Numbered from the stretch's first letter, positions 9,045-17,659 are shown. The stretch: 64,000 nt of DNA from Mangrovihabitans endophyticus (GCF_014646155.1 NZ_BMMX01000003.1:1-64000); one strand, 5' to 3'. The notes: generated by a model from the sequence alone, not told the origin. Made by a program: numbers and translations.

Positions 9045-9075
9045 GGCGGTCGCGGGGCCATGTCCCGCGACCGCC
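9045..9075. terminator. Bidirectional hairpin terminator between convergent genes
   Basis: GGCGGTCGCGGG and CCCGCGACCGCC form a perfect 12-bp stem with a 7-base loop. It sits between the GH64 gene (+) and the F420-type oxidoreductase gene (-), 3 bases from the latter's stop codon. There is no T-run, as usual for actinobacterial terminators. Confidence 0.75.
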
Positions 9076-9078
9076 GCT

Positions 9079-9984
9079 TCAGCCCTTCGGGGCGAGCTCG
9101 GCGAGGATCTCCTCGGCCCGGTCGCGCGCCGCCAGCGGGTCCGCGTCCGGCGAGCCGACCTGGGGATCCCAGTTCAGGTCGTAGAACAACTCGGTCACCC
9201 CCGCCTCGGCGAGCCGATCGGCGCCGTCGCGGATCTGCGCCCAGCTCCCGGACAGCGGCATCGCTTCGTCGCGCCGGCCCGCCTGCACCACGCCCCGCAC
9301 CACGATCCGCATCGCCGCCGGGTCGCGGCCCGCGTCCGCGGCGGCCTGCCGCACGATCTGCGCGCCGCGGGCGATGTCGGCGGCGGTGGCGCGGCTGCTG
9401 CTCACCCACCCGTCCGCCAGCCGTCCGGCGCGCCGCAGCGCCACGTCCGCGCTGCCGCCCAGCAGGATCGGCGGCCCGCCGGGCTGCACCGGCGCGGGCG
9501 CCATCACGCTCGGCGGCACGGTGTAGAACTCGCCGTCGAACGAGGCCGTTTCGCCGCTCCACAGCGTGCGCAGCACCGACAGGTACTCCTCGGTGCGCCG
9601 GCCGCGCGGCTTCGGGTCCGAGTTCGTGGCCGCGAACTCCACCTCCGACCACCCGGTGCCGAGGCCCAGGTCGGCCCGCCCGCCGGAGAGCACGTCCAGG
9701 GTGCCCGCCTGCTTGGCCAGGTACGCCGGGGACACGTACGGCAGATTGATCACCGCCACGCCGAGCCGGATCGTGGCGGTGTGCGCGGCCGCGTACGCGA
9801 GGGTGAGCAGCGGGTCGAGGACGCTGCGGTAGACCGGCGCCAGATCCTGGTCCGTGCCCACCATCAGGCGCTGGAACGACCACAGCGAGTGATATCCGAG
9901 CTGTTCGGCACGGGTGGCGACGCGGGTCACCGACGATGGTTCGGCCCACGCGCCGGAGACCGGGCACCCGAAACTGATTCTCAT
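9079..9984 (-). CDS. Luciferase-like (LLM class) F420-dependent oxidoreductase
   Basis: A 301-residue TIM-barrel protein of the luciferase-like monooxygenase superfamily; actinobacterial members mostly use coenzyme F420. Typical segments are LGYHSLWSFQR, AAAHTATIRLGVAVINLPY (barrel strands lining the cofactor site), LSGGRADLGLGTGWSEVEF and the GGPPILLGGSADVALRRAGR region near the phosphate-binding part. The substrate is unknown, and FMN use cannot be excluded. It appears to be a single gene. Transcription runs toward the hairpin shared with the GH64 gene. Confidence 0.88.
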   Translation of the reverse strand: MRISFGCPVSGAWAEPSSVTRVATRAEQLGYHSLWSFQRLMVGTDQDLAPVYRSVLDPLLTLAYAAAHTATIRLGVAVINLPYVSPAYLAKQAGTLDVLSGGRADLGLGTGWSEVEFAATNSDPKPRGRRTEEYLSVLRTLWSGETASFDGEFYTVPPSVMAPAPVQPGGPPILLGGSADVALRRAGRLADGWVSSSRATAADIARGAQIVRQAAADAGRDPAAMRIVVRGVVQAGRRDEAMPLSGSWAQIRDGADRLAEAGVTELFYDLNWDPQVGSPDADPLAARDRAEEILAELAPKG

Positions 9985-10018
9985 GACCGCACGGTACTGC
10001 CCGCAGCGGTGCGTGGCT

Positions 10019-11140
10019 CTAGGACGGCAGGTTGCGTTGCAGCTCGCCGATGCCGGCCGCCAGCACGGTCAGCAGCCGTCCCTCCGCGGACGCGGCGGGG
10101 GAGTGCGAACGCAGCCGGTAGATGCGCGAGGCCAGCGCCGACACGGAGGATCGCAGGTTGTCGTGGTTGAGCAGCGGGCTGTGCCGATTCGCGTGGTAGT
10201 GCTGCACGAAGGCCTCGTAGTCGACGAGGCACGCGCACGCCGCCGCCATCCGGGCGGTCGAGGAGCGCCGCGACATCAGCCGGGAGAGCTGGTTCTCGAT
10301 CATCTCGCCCAGTACGCCGCTCTGGTCCCGCAGCCCCGGATCGGCGCCCGCCCGCGCGATGAGCGACACCGCCCGCCGCAGGTAGCGCTCGGCGCGTTGC
10401 AGGCTCCCGGTGTCCTCCGCCGGGGCGTGCAGACGGCGGTGCTCCGGTCCGGACGCGGTCCGGGCGGCGACCGCCTCACCTCGGCTGATGGTGCGCAGGG
10501 CGACCCGTTGCAACGCCTGGGCGTGCAGCAACGCCGCGCGGGTGCCGCGCGGATCGATGGTGTCCGCCGCGGCGAAGCATCGGGCGGCGGTCACCGGCCG
10601 TCCCTCGTCCAGCGCGCGCCGGCCGGCCGCCAGCTCTTCGCGGGTCACCCACCCGATGACCCGTTGCAGCACCTCGGGTTTCAGGCTGGTGGGGCCGTTG
10701 CCGGTGGTGCGGTCGTGCGCGTACGCGAGGCGTTCGGCCAGCTCCGCGTCGTCGATCTGATACTGCCGCAGCACACGCACGCACCGGTCGAGGAGCTCCG
10801 CGGCCTCCAGCCGTTCGCCGCGGCGCAACCGGTGCCGCGCGATCTCGACCGCGGTGCGCACCGACTCACGTCGGCGCTCGCTGAGGGACCGTTCGTCGGG
10901 GACCTGTGGCACCCCGGACGACGACGGCGCCAGCCGTGGCGCGTCCGGCTGCGGTGCGGCGGGGCCGGCCGACACGGTCCGGGAGGCGCGCGGTGTGTGC
11001 TCGCGCGAAGTCTTCCGCCGGGGAGGGTCGGCCACGCCTGCTGCCGACGGATGGGCGGCCCGGTGGTCGTGGGGGCGCGGAACGCTGGGGCGCACCCGGG
11101 TCGGCCACGGGCTGTCTCGGACCGGAGAAGCGAGAGGCAC
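10019..11140 (-). CDS. Unknown helical protein, possibly TPR-like
   Basis: A 373-residue protein I do not recognise. The first 85 residues are Pro/Arg/Ala-rich and probably disordered or not translated. From about residue 85 (ERSLSERRRESVRTAVEIAR) onward it is strongly alpha-helical, with helix pairs of tetratricopeptide type (RLEAAELLDRCVRVLRQY; GRPVTAARCFAAADTIDPRG; GSLQRAERYLRRAVSLIAR). No signal peptide or membrane helix is seen. The GTG start at 11140 is only the furthest upstream possibility, with no clear ribosome binding site, so the true start may lie up to about 250 bases further in. The gene is transcribed divergently from the ECF sigma fusion and may share its control region. Confidence 0.6.
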   Translation of the reverse strand: MPLASPVRDSPWPTRVRPSVPRPHDHRAAHPSAAGVADPPRRKTSREHTPRASRTVSAGPAAPQPDAPRLAPSSSGVPQVPDERSLSERRRESVRTAVEIARHRLRRGERLEAAELLDRCVRVLRQYQIDDAELAERLAYAHDRTTGNGPTSLKPEVLQRVIGWVTREELAAGRRALDEGRPVTAARCFAAADTIDPRGTRAALLHAQALQRVALRTISRGEAVAARTASGPEHRRLHAPAEDTGSLQRAERYLRRAVSLIARAGADPGLRDQSGVLGEMIENQLSRLMSRRSSTARMAAACACLVDYEAFVQHYHANRHSPLLNHDNLRSSVSALASRIYRLRSHSPAASAEGRLLTVLAAGIGELQRNLPS

Positions 11141-11177
11141 CGCGACAACGTAGCACCTAAAGTCACGTCGATGATAC

Positions 11178-11189
11178 TGATCGTGATCA
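11178..11189. promoter_or_regulatory. Small inverted repeat in the divergent promoter region
   Basis: TGATC-GT-GATCA lies between the unknown helical-protein gene and the ECF sigma fusion gene, in the most AT-rich part of that gap. It could be a regulator site serving both directions. No convincing -35/-10 pair could be fixed here. Confidence 0.25.
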
Positions 11190-11299
11190 TTGGCTGATTT
11201 TCGGCTCGTTAGTGTTATGACCTTGAGCGGCGGCGGTCTGCCTCACCGGAGCGTTGTCGTCGAGACGAACGGTGTGATCCGGCTGTGTATGTGAGTCAG

Positions 11300-13642
11300 A
11301 TGCCGCGAGCCGAAGTGGTGGAGGCCGCGCGATCGGGAAACCGGGACGCGTTGGACGCCGTGGTGGCCGCCTATCTCCCGCTGGTCTACAACGTGCTGCG
11401 CCGCGCCGCGGAGCCCGACCTGGACGTGGACGACATCGTGCAGGAGACGATGATCCGGGTGATCGGAGGGCTGAGCGGCGTGCGCGACGGCGAACGACTG
11501 CGTTCATGGATGATCACCATCGCGTTGCGCCAACTGGCCGACGCCCGTCGGCGGGCCGGCCGGGAACGGATGCTGCGCGAGCCTCAGGTCCCGGACCGCC
11601 GGGACGACGCGGTGGACGTCGAGGAGGCGGTGACCACCCGGCAGCTCGTGGAGACCGAGCAGCGGGAGATGACACGGGCGGCGGCGTGGCTCGACGACGG
11701 CCATCGCGAGGTGCTCGCCCTGTGGTGGCTGGAGGTTCGCGGTGAGTTGAGCCGGGCGCAGATCGCCGACGTGCTGGACGAGTCCGCCGCGCACGTGGCG
11801 GTCCGGGTGCAGCGCATGCGCGAGCAGGTGAACGTGGCCCGCGCTGTGGTGCGGGCACTGGCCGCCGTTCCCGGGTGCCCGGACCTCGGCGAGGCGCTGG
11901 CCGGATGGGACGGCAAGCCGTCCCCGTTGTGGCGCAAGCGGATCGCGCGGCACCTGCGCGCCTGCCCAGGGTGCGCCCCGTTCGCCCCCGGCGCCCGCGG
12001 CCTGGAGCAGGTGCTCGCCGGTCTGCCCCTGCTGGTGCCGCCGCCGGACCTGGCGGCGGGCGTTGTCGCGCGATGGCACGCGGGCATGGCCGCCGGTGGC
12101 CTCGGCCAGGCGAGCGGAACCTCCGGCACGGCCGGACACGGGAGCATCGGGCACGGCCCGGCCGGGCACGGTGGCGGTGCGGCGCATGCCGGTGGGGCGG
12201 CGCATGCCGGTGGGGCCGCGCATGCCGGTGGGGCCGCGCATGCCGGTGGGGCCGCGCATGCCGGTGGGGCCGCGGGAGCCGGCAAGGGTGCGCTGCTCGG
12301 CACGCTCGGCGGCAAGATCGCCGGGGGTGTGCTCGCCGCCGTCCTGGTGACCGGCGGAGTCGCCGCCGTCGTGGCCGCCCGCCCGCACCACCAGCCGTCG
12401 CTGCACCCGGTGCTCGGCGCGCCCGCCGCCACCACGCTCGCCTCGACCGCGCCGTCCGGCACGCCGTCGCCCAGCACGAGCGCGGCGGCGCGTCCGCCGG
12501 CGTCACCGTCGTCGGCGTCACCGTCGGCCAACCCGACGCAGGCGGCCCTGGGAACCGGCACGTTTCGCGACACCGTGCCCGCCTTCCCGGCCACCGCCTC
12601 GGTCGCCGACGTCGGAGCGATCCGGCAGAACGCCCGGGTGGACGGACGCGACAACGGCCAGAGCACCCCCTACCAGGGACGTTCCGTGTGGATCTTCGAC
12701 GACACCACGCTGCAAGACCCGTGGGGCTTCCTGTCCAACACCGCGGCGATCACCGCCGACCGGGACGCGTCCGACGGGATCGACCTGCGGTCGGGCAACG
12801 GCTTCACGGTGCGTAACGGGCAGACGCCGGTGGAGCTGATCCCGCGCACCGATGCCGAGCGCGCGTTCGAGAAGGCGAACTCCGGCGCGGGCTGCACCGG
12901 CCAGTACTGCGGCGCGGTCTTCGGCTTCTGGCCGGGCGCCGTGATCGCCGACGAGGCACGGCACCGGGTGCTCGTCACGTACGGGAAACTGTGCCGCGGC
13001 GGCACGGACGGCACGCCCTGCTCCGGCCCGCTCGGCAAGGGCCTGGGCACGGGCATCGCCGCGCTGGACATGACCACCCACAAGGTCACCCGGCTCACCC
13101 CGGCGAACGGCCCGTCGGTGTCCAGTGTCGAAGGCCGCGACCGGACCATGTTCGCCGCGGACGGGCAGGGCGCGTACAGCTCGGCGGCGCTCGTCGTCGG
13201 CGGCGACGCCTACCTGTACGGCGATTGCACCTACCTGGGATGCAAGCTGGCCCGGGTGCCGCTGGGTGACATCGCGGACAAGGCGGCGTGGCGGTACTAC
13301 CACCACGGGGCGTGGGAACGCTCGGACGGCCACGCCGACCGCCTCATCGACGCGGGCGCCGCCGGGCAGACCGTGTTCTACGACCCGGCCATCCGGGCGT
13401 ACGTCAACGTCTACATGCCGTACGGCAGCAACACGGTGCGTTACCAGGTCGGCGGCTCGCCGTTCGGTCCCTGGTCCGCCGGCCGCGACCTGATCACCAC
13501 CAAGGCCGGCGCGTCGGCGAACTACGCCCTTTTCGGGCATGCCGAGTTCGCCGAGCGCGACGGCCTGGTGCAGTACCTCAGCTACTTTCGTCCGGACTCG
13601 GGGGACCAGCGTCTGATCCGCTGGGAGATGCGGACGAAGTGA
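11300..13642 (+). CDS. ECF sigma factor fused to zinc finger, membrane helix and extracytoplasmic domain
   Basis: A 780-residue one-chain regulator. Residues about 15-85 are sigma region 2 (DIVQETMIRVIGGL, RSWMITIALRQLADARRR) and about 125-185 sigma region 4, whose HTH contains ELSRAQIADVLDESAAHVAV. Next comes an anti-sigma-like zinc motif, H218-x3-C222-x2-C225 (HLRACPGC). A Gly/Ala/His repeat (about 295-325), one membrane helix (about 338-361) and a Pro/Ser/Thr linker lead to an outside domain of about 350 residues. That domain resembles DUF4185-type beta-propellers (GRSVWIFDDT, FGFWPGAVI, GGSPFGPWSAGRDL, QYLSYFRPDSG). Sensor, anti-sigma and sigma parts thus seem joined in one protein, as in ECF groups with C-terminal extensions. 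ATG 11300 is preferred; GTG 11285 and 11291 are possible and none has a strong ribosome binding site. Confidence 0.85.
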   Translation: MPRAEVVEAARSGNRDALDAVVAAYLPLVYNVLRRAAEPDLDVDDIVQETMIRVIGGLSGVRDGERLRSWMITIALRQLADARRRAGRERMLREPQVPDRRDDAVDVEEAVTTRQLVETEQREMTRAAAWLDDGHREVLALWWLEVRGELSRAQIADVLDESAAHVAVRVQRMREQVNVARAVVRALAAVPGCPDLGEALAGWDGKPSPLWRKRIARHLRACPGCAPFAPGARGLEQVLAGLPLLVPPPDLAAGVVARWHAGMAAGGLGQASGTSGTAGHGSIGHGPAGHGGGAAHAGGAAHAGGAAHAGGAAHAGGAAHAGGAAGAGKGALLGTLGGKIAGGVLAAVLVTGGVAAVVAARPHHQPSLHPVLGAPAATTLASTAPSGTPSPSTSAAARPPASPSSASPSANPTQAALGTGTFRDTVPAFPATASVADVGAIRQNARVDGRDNGQSTPYQGRSVWIFDDTTLQDPWGFLSNTAAITADRDASDGIDLRSGNGFTVRNGQTPVELIPRTDAERAFEKANSGAGCTGQYCGAVFGFWPGAVIADEARHRVLVTYGKLCRGGTDGTPCSGPLGKGLGTGIAALDMTTHKVTRLTPANGPSVSSVEGRDRTMFAADGQGAYSSAALVVGGDAYLYGDCTYLGCKLARVPLGDIADKAAWRYYHHGAWERSDGHADRLIDAGAAGQTVFYDPAIRAYVNVYMPYGSNTVRYQVGGSPFGPWSAGRDLITTKAGASANYALFGHAEFAERDGLVQYLSYFRPDSGDQRLIRWEMRTK
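12182..12271 (+). repeat. Five 18-base tandem repeats coding for an Ala-His-Ala-Gly-Gly-Ala repeat
   Basis: Five contiguous copies of GCGCATGCCGGTGGGGCC (first copy differs at its last base), in frame within the ECF sigma fusion gene, encoding a flexible Gly/Ala/His linker just before the membrane helix. The near identity of the DNA shows recent slippage expansion; copy number probably varies between strains. The histidines could bind metal, but that is speculation. Confidence 0.9.
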
Positions 13643-13784
13643 CGCCCTCCGCATCCTCGTCCCACGGGTCGGGCACCGGCTCGCCGGCGTAGTCCTCCGG
13701 CCGGCCGGGATCGTGCGGTCCGGCGTACTTCTCACCTGCGGCGCGGTCCTCCGCGCTCAGCGGCACTTCGTGTGGTCCGGTCAT
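13578..13784 (-). CDS. Small acidic protein of unknown function
   Basis: A 68-residue soluble protein beginning MTGPHEVPLSAEDRAAGEKY, rich in Asp, Glu, Pro and Gly, with no membrane helix. I know no function. The ATG at 13784 is preceded by AAGGGAGC at good distance, which argues it is really translated. Its last 65 bases overlap, on the opposite strand, the 3' end of the ECF sigma fusion gene. The C-terminal part opposite that gene is Ser/Pro-rich and less convincing than the N-terminal 45 residues. No conserved partner gene is evident. Confidence 0.6.
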   Translation of the reverse strand: MTGPHEVPLSAEDRAAGEKYAGPHDPGRPEDYAGEPVPDPWDEDAEGVTSSASPSGSDAGPPSPDESS

Positions 13785-13890
13785 GTGGTCTGCTCCCTTG
13801 AACGAGTGCGACGGCACCGGTATCGGCGTGCGGATTTACCCCATCGGGGCGGCGGCCACACCCCTGGCGCATGACCCGGACACCGTACGG

Positions 13891-14541
13891 CTACCGCGTG
13901 CGCAGCCCGGCCAGCGCCTCGGTGATCGGGCTCTGCCCGGCGAACAGCTCGAAGGTGACGCCCACGGTGGACTCGGTGGCGATCACCGCGGCGAGCGTCG
14001 CCGCCACGTCGTCGCGTGGCACCGGCCCTCGCTCGCCCAGCGTCGCGGAGGCGGTGATCAGGCCGGTGCCCGGTTCGTCGGTGAGCGATCCCGGCCGCAC
14101 GATCGTCCAGTCCAGGCCGCTGGCCCGGACGTAATCGTCGGCTTCGGCCTTGGCGTGCAGATACGGGCGCATCGCCTCGGGGCCGTCGTCCGGCCGGTGC
14201 GCGCCGATCGAGGAAACCATCACGTACCGGCGTACGCCGGTGGCGCGGGCCGCGTCGGCGAGCTTGACCGCGCCACCCAGATCGACCGTCTGCTTGCGCC
14301 GCGGCCCGCTGCCCGGCCCGGCACCGGCCGCGAAGACCACCGCGTCGGCGCCTTTGACGTGCGCGTCCAGTGACGGTTCGTGCTCCAGATCCGCGAGGAC
14401 CGGCACCGCACCGGCGGCGGTGAGGCCGGCGGCCTGCGCCGGGTTGCGGATCAGCCCCCGGGCGGTGTGACCGTGCTCGGCCAGGATTCTCAGCAGGCGA
14501 AGTGCGACCTGACCATGGCCGCCGGCGACGAGGATGTCCAT
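13891..14541 (-). CDS. NAD(P)-binding Rossmann-fold reductase (atypical SDR, NmrA/YwnB-like)
   Basis: A 216-residue protein with an N-terminal nucleotide-binding motif MDILVAGGHGQVALRLLRIL (atypical GxxGxx, here GGHGQV), then a Rossmann fold. Further segments are ADAVVFAAGAG, VMVSSIGAHRPDD and a shortened SDR active-site region (AMRPYLHAKAEADDYVRASG, where YLHAK takes the YxxxK place), then LDWTIVRPGSLTDEPGTG. Members act as NAD(P)H-dependent reductases or redox sensors; the substrate here is unknown. The ATG at 14541 starts directly at the beta strand of the nucleotide motif. It appears monocistronic, with the LacI gene 61 bases upstream on the same strand. Confidence 0.85.
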   Translation of the reverse strand: MDILVAGGHGQVALRLLRILAEHGHTARGLIRNPAQAAGLTAAGAVPVLADLEHEPSLDAHVKGADAVVFAAGAGPGSGPRRKQTVDLGGAVKLADAARATGVRRYVMVSSIGAHRPDDGPEAMRPYLHAKAEADDYVRASGLDWTIVRPGSLTDEPGTGLITASATLGERGPVPRDDVAATLAAVIATESTVGVTFELFAGQSPITEALAGLRTR

Positions 14542-14602
14542 GGCCCTGTCTCTTACCCCGTTGCGGCGCCGCTCACCTGCGGCGCGCGCCACACGATGGG
14601 GG

Positions 14603-15643
14603 CTATGCGCTTTCCCGGACGACCAGGGTCGGCTGGAACGTCACCGACCGCGGCAGGCGGCCCGGCGAGGTGATGTGCGCCATCAGCATCTCGGCCATCT
14701 CCGCTGCCATCTCCTCCACCGGCTGGCGGACCGTGGTCAGCAGGGGCCGGCAGTCCAGCGCCGCGCTGCTGTCGTCGAAGCCGACCACCGCGACGTCCCG
14801 GGGCACACCGCGGCCCAGATCCTGCACCGCGCGCAGGGCGCCCTCGCTCATCAGGTCGCTCGCCACGAACAGGCCGTCCACGTCCGGGTGGGCGGCGAGC
14901 AACCGGCGGGCGCATTCCTCGCCGCCCGCTCGGGTGAAGTCGCCCTCCACCGCCGGCACGTCGGGGTGGCCGCGGTCGGCCAGGTAGGAGCGGAAGGCGT
15001 CCAGCCGGTCCTGCCCGGCCGGGATGTCCAGCGGCCCGCTGATGGTGGCCAGCCGCCGGCAGCCGCGGGCGAGCAGGTGCTCCGCGGCGAGCTGAGCGCC
15101 GAACCGCTGGTCCACGTCGACGAAGCTGGCCGCCAGCGGGGACGCCGGCCGGGCCGACACGACCGCCGGGATGCCCAGGTCGTGCACCAGGCGGGGGAGC
15201 GGGTCCCGTTCGTGGCTGCTGATCAGCAGCACGCCGTCGACGTGGCCCTGACGCAGGTATCGGATCACCCGATGATGGTCGGTGGAATCGGTCGGGATGA
15301 TCACCAGGTGGATGTCGTGCGGGCGCAGCGCACCGGTCGCCCCGGCGGTGATCCGGCCGAAGTACGGATCGGTGAACACCCGGTTGAGAAACGAGGAGTC
15401 GTGCGGCCGGTCGGGTTCGCTGATCACCAGGGCGACCGAGTTGGAGCGCCGGGTGACCAGGCTGCGGGCCGCCACGTTGGGCACATAGCCGGTCTCCGCG
15501 ATGGCGCGCTGCACGATCTCGCGGATCTTGGAGTCGACGCTCGGCACGCCGTTGATCACCCGGGAGACGGTGGCCCGTGACACGCCGGCCGCCTCCGCGA
15601 CCTGATCCATCGTCGGGTTCTGTCCCCCGCCCCGGCTGCTCAT
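14603..15643 (-). CDS. LacI-family repressor, likely regulator of beta-glucanase genes
   Basis: A 346-residue LacI/GalR-type regulator. The N-terminal HTH is PTMDQVAEAAGVSRATVSRV followed by the hinge helix (VPNVAARSLVTRRSN). The sugar-binding fold shows VALVISEPD, HVDGVLLISSHERD, VDVDQRFGAQLAAEHLLARG and VAVVGFDDSSAALDCRPLLTTVRQP. The effector is expected to be a sugar, probably a glucan oligosaccharide given the neighbouring glucanase. The ATG at 15643 sits 20 bases from an operator-A site (15664-15676), so it probably represses itself. The GH16 gene lies directly upstream on the same strand, separated by a strong hairpin. Confidence 0.92.
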   Translation of the reverse strand: MSSRGGGQNPTMDQVAEAAGVSRATVSRVINGVPSVDSKIREIVQRAIAETGYVPNVAARSLVTRRSNSVALVISEPDRPHDSSFLNRVFTDPYFGRITAGATGALRPHDIHLVIIPTDSTDHHRVIRYLRQGHVDGVLLISSHERDPLPRLVHDLGIPAVVSARPASPLAASFVDVDQRFGAQLAAEHLLARGCRRLATISGPLDIPAGQDRLDAFRSYLADRGHPDVPAVEGDFTRAGGEECARRLLAAHPDVDGLFVASDLMSEGALRAVQDLGRGVPRDVAVVGFDDSSAALDCRPLLTTVRQPVEEMAAEMAEMLMAHITSPGRLPRSVTFQPTLVVRESA

Positions 15644-15663
15644 GGCGTCTGTTATAGCACCGG

Positions 15664-15676
15664 GGAGAGCGCTTCC
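15664..15676. promoter_or_regulatory. LacI-type operator A at the LacI gene (autoregulatory)
   Basis: GGAGAGCGCTTCC, centred on AGCGCT with GA-rich and TC-rich flanks, 21 bases upstream of the LacI start codon. It matches the sites before the GH16 and GH64 genes. Position and sequence suggest feedback control. Confidence 0.6.
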
Positions 15677-15705
15677 AGACCCGCGGCGCAGCGACGACGA
15701 CCGGT

Positions 15706-15737
15706 GGCCGCCGGGGCCACGACAGGCCCCGGCGGCC
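15706..15737 (-). terminator. Hairpin terminator after the GH16 gene
   Basis: GGCCGCCGGGGCC and GGCCCCGGCGGCC form a perfect 13-bp stem with a 6-base loop, about 43 bases after the GH16 stop codon and before the LacI promoter region. It would separate GH16 transcription from that of the LacI gene. No T-run follows. Confidence 0.7.
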
Positions 15738-15779
15738 GGCGAACTCATGTCGGTCGCGCGCCGGTGCTACCGAACCGCC

Positions 15780-17516
15780 TCACTGATAGACGCGCACATA
15801 GTCGACGAGCATCTGGGAGGGGAACGGGGTGCTGGCGTCGACCGGGCCGGGCCAGTCACCGCCGACTGCGAGGTTGAGGATCAGATAGAACGGGTGGTCG
15901 TAGATCCAGGCGCCGCGGGTGTTCTCCACGGTGTCCTTGCTCGCGGCGAACACCTGCTGGTTGTCCAGGAAGAACTTCATGCCCTTGCTGTCCCACTCGA
16001 CGGCCCAGGTGTGGAAGTCGTTGGACAGGTCCGCGCCGTTCGGCAGCTTGTAGGACTGGCCGTACCCGCCGCCGCCGTTGTACATCGGGGCGTGCAGCGT
16101 GGAGTAGCTGGTGAAGGTGTCCTTGCCCAGCACCTCCATGATGTCGATCTCCCCGTTGTAGGGCCACGGGCGACCCTGCAGGAAGTCCGCGCCCATCATC
16201 CAGAACGCCGGCCAGAAGCCCTGGCCCTTCGGCACCTTGATGCGGGCCTCGATGCGGCCGTACTGCACGTGGAACTTGTTGCTGGTGTTCATCCGGTGCG
16301 ACGTGTAGTCCCGGCCGCCGGCGCTCTCCTTGCGGGCGGTCATCACCAGGTGCCCGCTGCCGTCCATCGCCGCGTTGTTGTTGTTCGTGTAGTACTGCTG
16401 CTCACCGTTCTGGCCGGTGCCCGGATCGATGGTCCACTTGGCCGCGTCCGGCTTGCTGCCCGCGGCGCCGTTGAACTCGTCGGAGAAGACCAGCCGGGTG
16501 GCTGGGAACGTGGGGTCGGCGGGCTGCGCCGGCGGGGCCTGCGGGTTGCCGCCGGTGCCGTAGACGCTGAACTCCCATAGCGAGTACCCGTACGGGCCGC
16601 TGCGCGCGGTGCCGTACATCCGCACGTACCGGCCGGTGCCGGAGGCGTTGATGACATCCTTGAGGCCGTCGCCGTTGCTGGTGGACCAGATGGTCGACCA
16701 GTTGGCGGCGTCCGGCGAGACCTGGATCTGGTAGGCCTTGCCGTAGGCCGGATCCCACTGCAGCACCACCTGGCTGATCTGCGCGGTGGCGCCGAGGTCG
16801 ACGTAGATCCATCCGGGGTCGACCCATCCGGTGTCCGGGTTGGTCGCCCAGCGGCTGGCCGGGTCGTTGTCGAAGGCCTTGTTCGCGGTGCACGGGTTGC
16901 ACTGCGGGTCGTTCTGCTCGCTCGACGCGCGGGCCGGCTTGTTGTACGACAGCAGGCGGCTGCCACCCGGGCCGGTGGTCGGGGGTGTGGTGGGCGGTGT
17001 GGTGGGCGTCGAACCGCCACCGGCGAACACCTGGAACTCCCACAGCGAGTAGCCGTAGATCTCCAGCGCGCGCTGGGTCAGCACCAGCTTGACGTACCGG
17101 GCGTTGCCGGAGACCGCGATGTTCTGCTGGCCGCCGGGGCCGGTGGTGGTGCTGTAGGCGGTGGAGTAGCTGCTGCCGTTGGTGGAGAACTGGATGCTGA
17201 ACGCGCGGGCGTAAGCGGCCTCCCAGTTCAGCGCCACCCGGCTGATCGACTGAGTGGAGCCGAGGTCGACCTGGATCCACTGGTTGGCCGCGAAGGCGCT
17301 GGACCAGCGGGTCCCGGTGTCGCCGTCCACGGCGGCGGCGGCCGGGGTGCCCTCCCACTCCACCGAGGAGGCGGTCACCGGCTTGCCCTGGGACACGATC
17401 ACCTCGGCGGCGTCGGCCCGGGCGACCGTGGCCACCAGATAGGTGCCGAGCAGGCCGGCGATGCCCGCGGCGAGCGCGAGCCGTCGGCGGCCTCTGGCGA
17501 GGACTGCGGAACTCAT
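15780..17516 (-). CDS. Secreted GH16 beta-glucanase with two discoidin-type binding domains
   Basis: A 578-residue secreted enzyme. A signal peptide (about 1-37) is followed by two F5/8 type C (CBM32-like) domains at about 38-168 and 185-322, joined by a Thr/Pro linker, then a C-terminal GH16 catalytic domain (about 335-578). The GH16 motif ExDxxE is GEIDIMEV with nucleophile E456, D458 and acid/base E461, in the laminarinase/beta-1,3(4)-glucanase style (NGEIDIME). It would cut beta-1,3-linked glucan in fungal or plant walls. The ATG at 17516 has AGGAGG about 10 bases upstream. Two operator-A sites lie further upstream, so control by the adjacent LacI protein is likely. Confidence 0.93.
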   Translation of the reverse strand: MSSAVLARGRRRLALAAGIAGLLGTYLVATVARADAAEVIVSQGKPVTASSVEWEGTPAAAAVDGDTGTRWSSAFAANQWIQVDLGSTQSISRVALNWEAAYARAFSIQFSTNGSSYSTAYSTTTGPGGQQNIAVSGNARYVKLVLTQRALEIYGYSLWEFQVFAGGGSTPTTPPTTPPTTGPGGSRLLSYNKPARASSEQNDPQCNPCTANKAFDNDPASRWATNPDTGWVDPGWIYVDLGATAQISQVVLQWDPAYGKAYQIQVSPDAANWSTIWSTSNGDGLKDVINASGTGRYVRMYGTARSGPYGYSLWEFSVYGTGGNPQAPPAQPADPTFPATRLVFSDEFNGAAGSKPDAAKWTIDPGTGQNGEQQYYTNNNNAAMDGSGHLVMTARKESAGGRDYTSHRMNTSNKFHVQYGRIEARIKVPKGQGFWPAFWMMGADFLQGRPWPYNGEIDIMEVLGKDTFTSYSTLHAPMYNGGGGYGQSYKLPNGADLSNDFHTWAVEWDSKGMKFFLDNQQVFAASKDTVENTRGAWIYDHPFYLILNLAVGGDWPGPVDASTPFPSQMLVDYVRVYQ

Positions 17517-17590
17517 GCGGGGGACTCCTCCTTGCGGGGTCAAGGGGCTGCGGGGATGTGACAGAGCGGTTACGTACGGGGGATCGACGC

Positions 17591-17606
17591 GGGAAAGCGC
17601 TCTTTG
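17591..17606. promoter_or_regulatory. LacI-type operator A, proximal GH16 site
   Basis: GGGAAAGCGCTCTTTG, an imperfect palindrome with central AGCGCT, 75 bases upstream of the GH16 start codon. It is one of four matching sites in this window. Confidence 0.6.
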
Positions 17607-17659
17607 TGATGGCCACTGTGAACCGCCTGTTAACGGCTGTCAATCCCAGGTAGAGGCTC

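Noticed and set aside
12182..12271. CRISPR-like array
   Set aside because: The 18-base units are contiguous with no spacers and are in frame inside the sigma fusion gene.
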